Positions 44,646 through 44,720 of a DNA stretch of 44,720 nucleotides are shown here, one piece after another; positions within the stretch are counted from its first letter, which is position 1; every line of letters begins with the position of its first letter. The stretch covers positions 1-44,720 of the forward strand of contig NZ_JABASU010000024.1 in NCBI RefSeq assembly GCF_016107555.1. Reading direction: 5' to 3'. Made by a program: the position numbers and the translations under genes. The DNA is from Psychrobacter celer (GTDB lineage: Bacteria; Pseudomonadota; Gammaproteobacteria; Pseudomonadales; Moraxellaceae). The notes below the pieces were generated by a model, which worked only from the letters and a program-made list of their open reading frames with translations, was not told the origin of the DNA and did not search any database.

Positions 44646-44720
44646 GTCTAAGTAACTGACGGTACTGTAAATACCCCATTCTTAACACAACATCATCGTA
44701 GAATAATTAAGCCACCTGTC

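Overview
The window looks like chromosomal DNA of a Psychrobacter-like member of the Moraxellaceae (Gammaproteobacteria). The reasons are moderate GC with AT-rich intergenic stretches, a trpGDC cluster detached from trpE, a large 'SpecificRecomb' (PF10136-type) membrane protein, paired 600-residue acyl-CoA dehydrogenases, and protein sequences that resemble Acinetobacter and Psychrobacter orthologues from memory. The genus is an inference; no database was searched.

Left part (1-12.4 kb): a metal-resistance module (ynfA and cadR on the minus strand, divergent from cadA, with a MerR-type promoter between them); a large multi-pass membrane protein flanked by two copies of a degenerate direct repeat; two paralogous acyl-CoA dehydrogenases, each with its own terminator; and a PAS-GGDEF-EAL c-di-GMP phosphodiesterase downstream of rsmE.

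Methionine-cycle block (12.4-18.2 kb, minus strand): ahcY-metF behind a well-formed S-adenosylhomocysteine (SAH) riboswitch with a matching promoter, next to a BtuB-like TonB-dependent receptor. AhcY removes SAH, MetF makes methyl-THF, and B12 import would serve a B12-dependent methionine synthase. A 16-bp repeat in seven copies lies between the metF terminator and rsmE.

Middle (18.3-29.5 kb): an MscS-type channel, an AlkA-type glycosylase, an Smr-domain protein, trpGDC, and glnA with a textbook sigma-54 (-24/-12) promoter. The trpG/glnA intergenic region also holds an (8-bp)x7 repeat. Then come DUF4124 and SIMPL-domain envelope proteins separated by a MITE-like element, and the SRP RNA gene ffs.

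Right part (29.7-44.7 kb): lemA, an unusually long M48 metalloprotease, a divergent holD (DNA polymerase III psi) candidate, serC, and a yejA-gloB-yejB-yejE-yejF peptide-importer operon. Its binding-protein gene yejA is broken by an internal out-of-frame deletion. An LtrA-family gene decayed by several frameshifts follows, then a membrane protein of unknown function with a truncated relative beside it.

The most rewarding items are the SAH riboswitch, the sigma-54 glnA control region, the two seven-copy tandem repeats next to promoters, the divergent HolD candidate, the broken yejA inside an otherwise intact operon, and several small inverted-repeat elements. I did not find a clearly new defence or mobile system.
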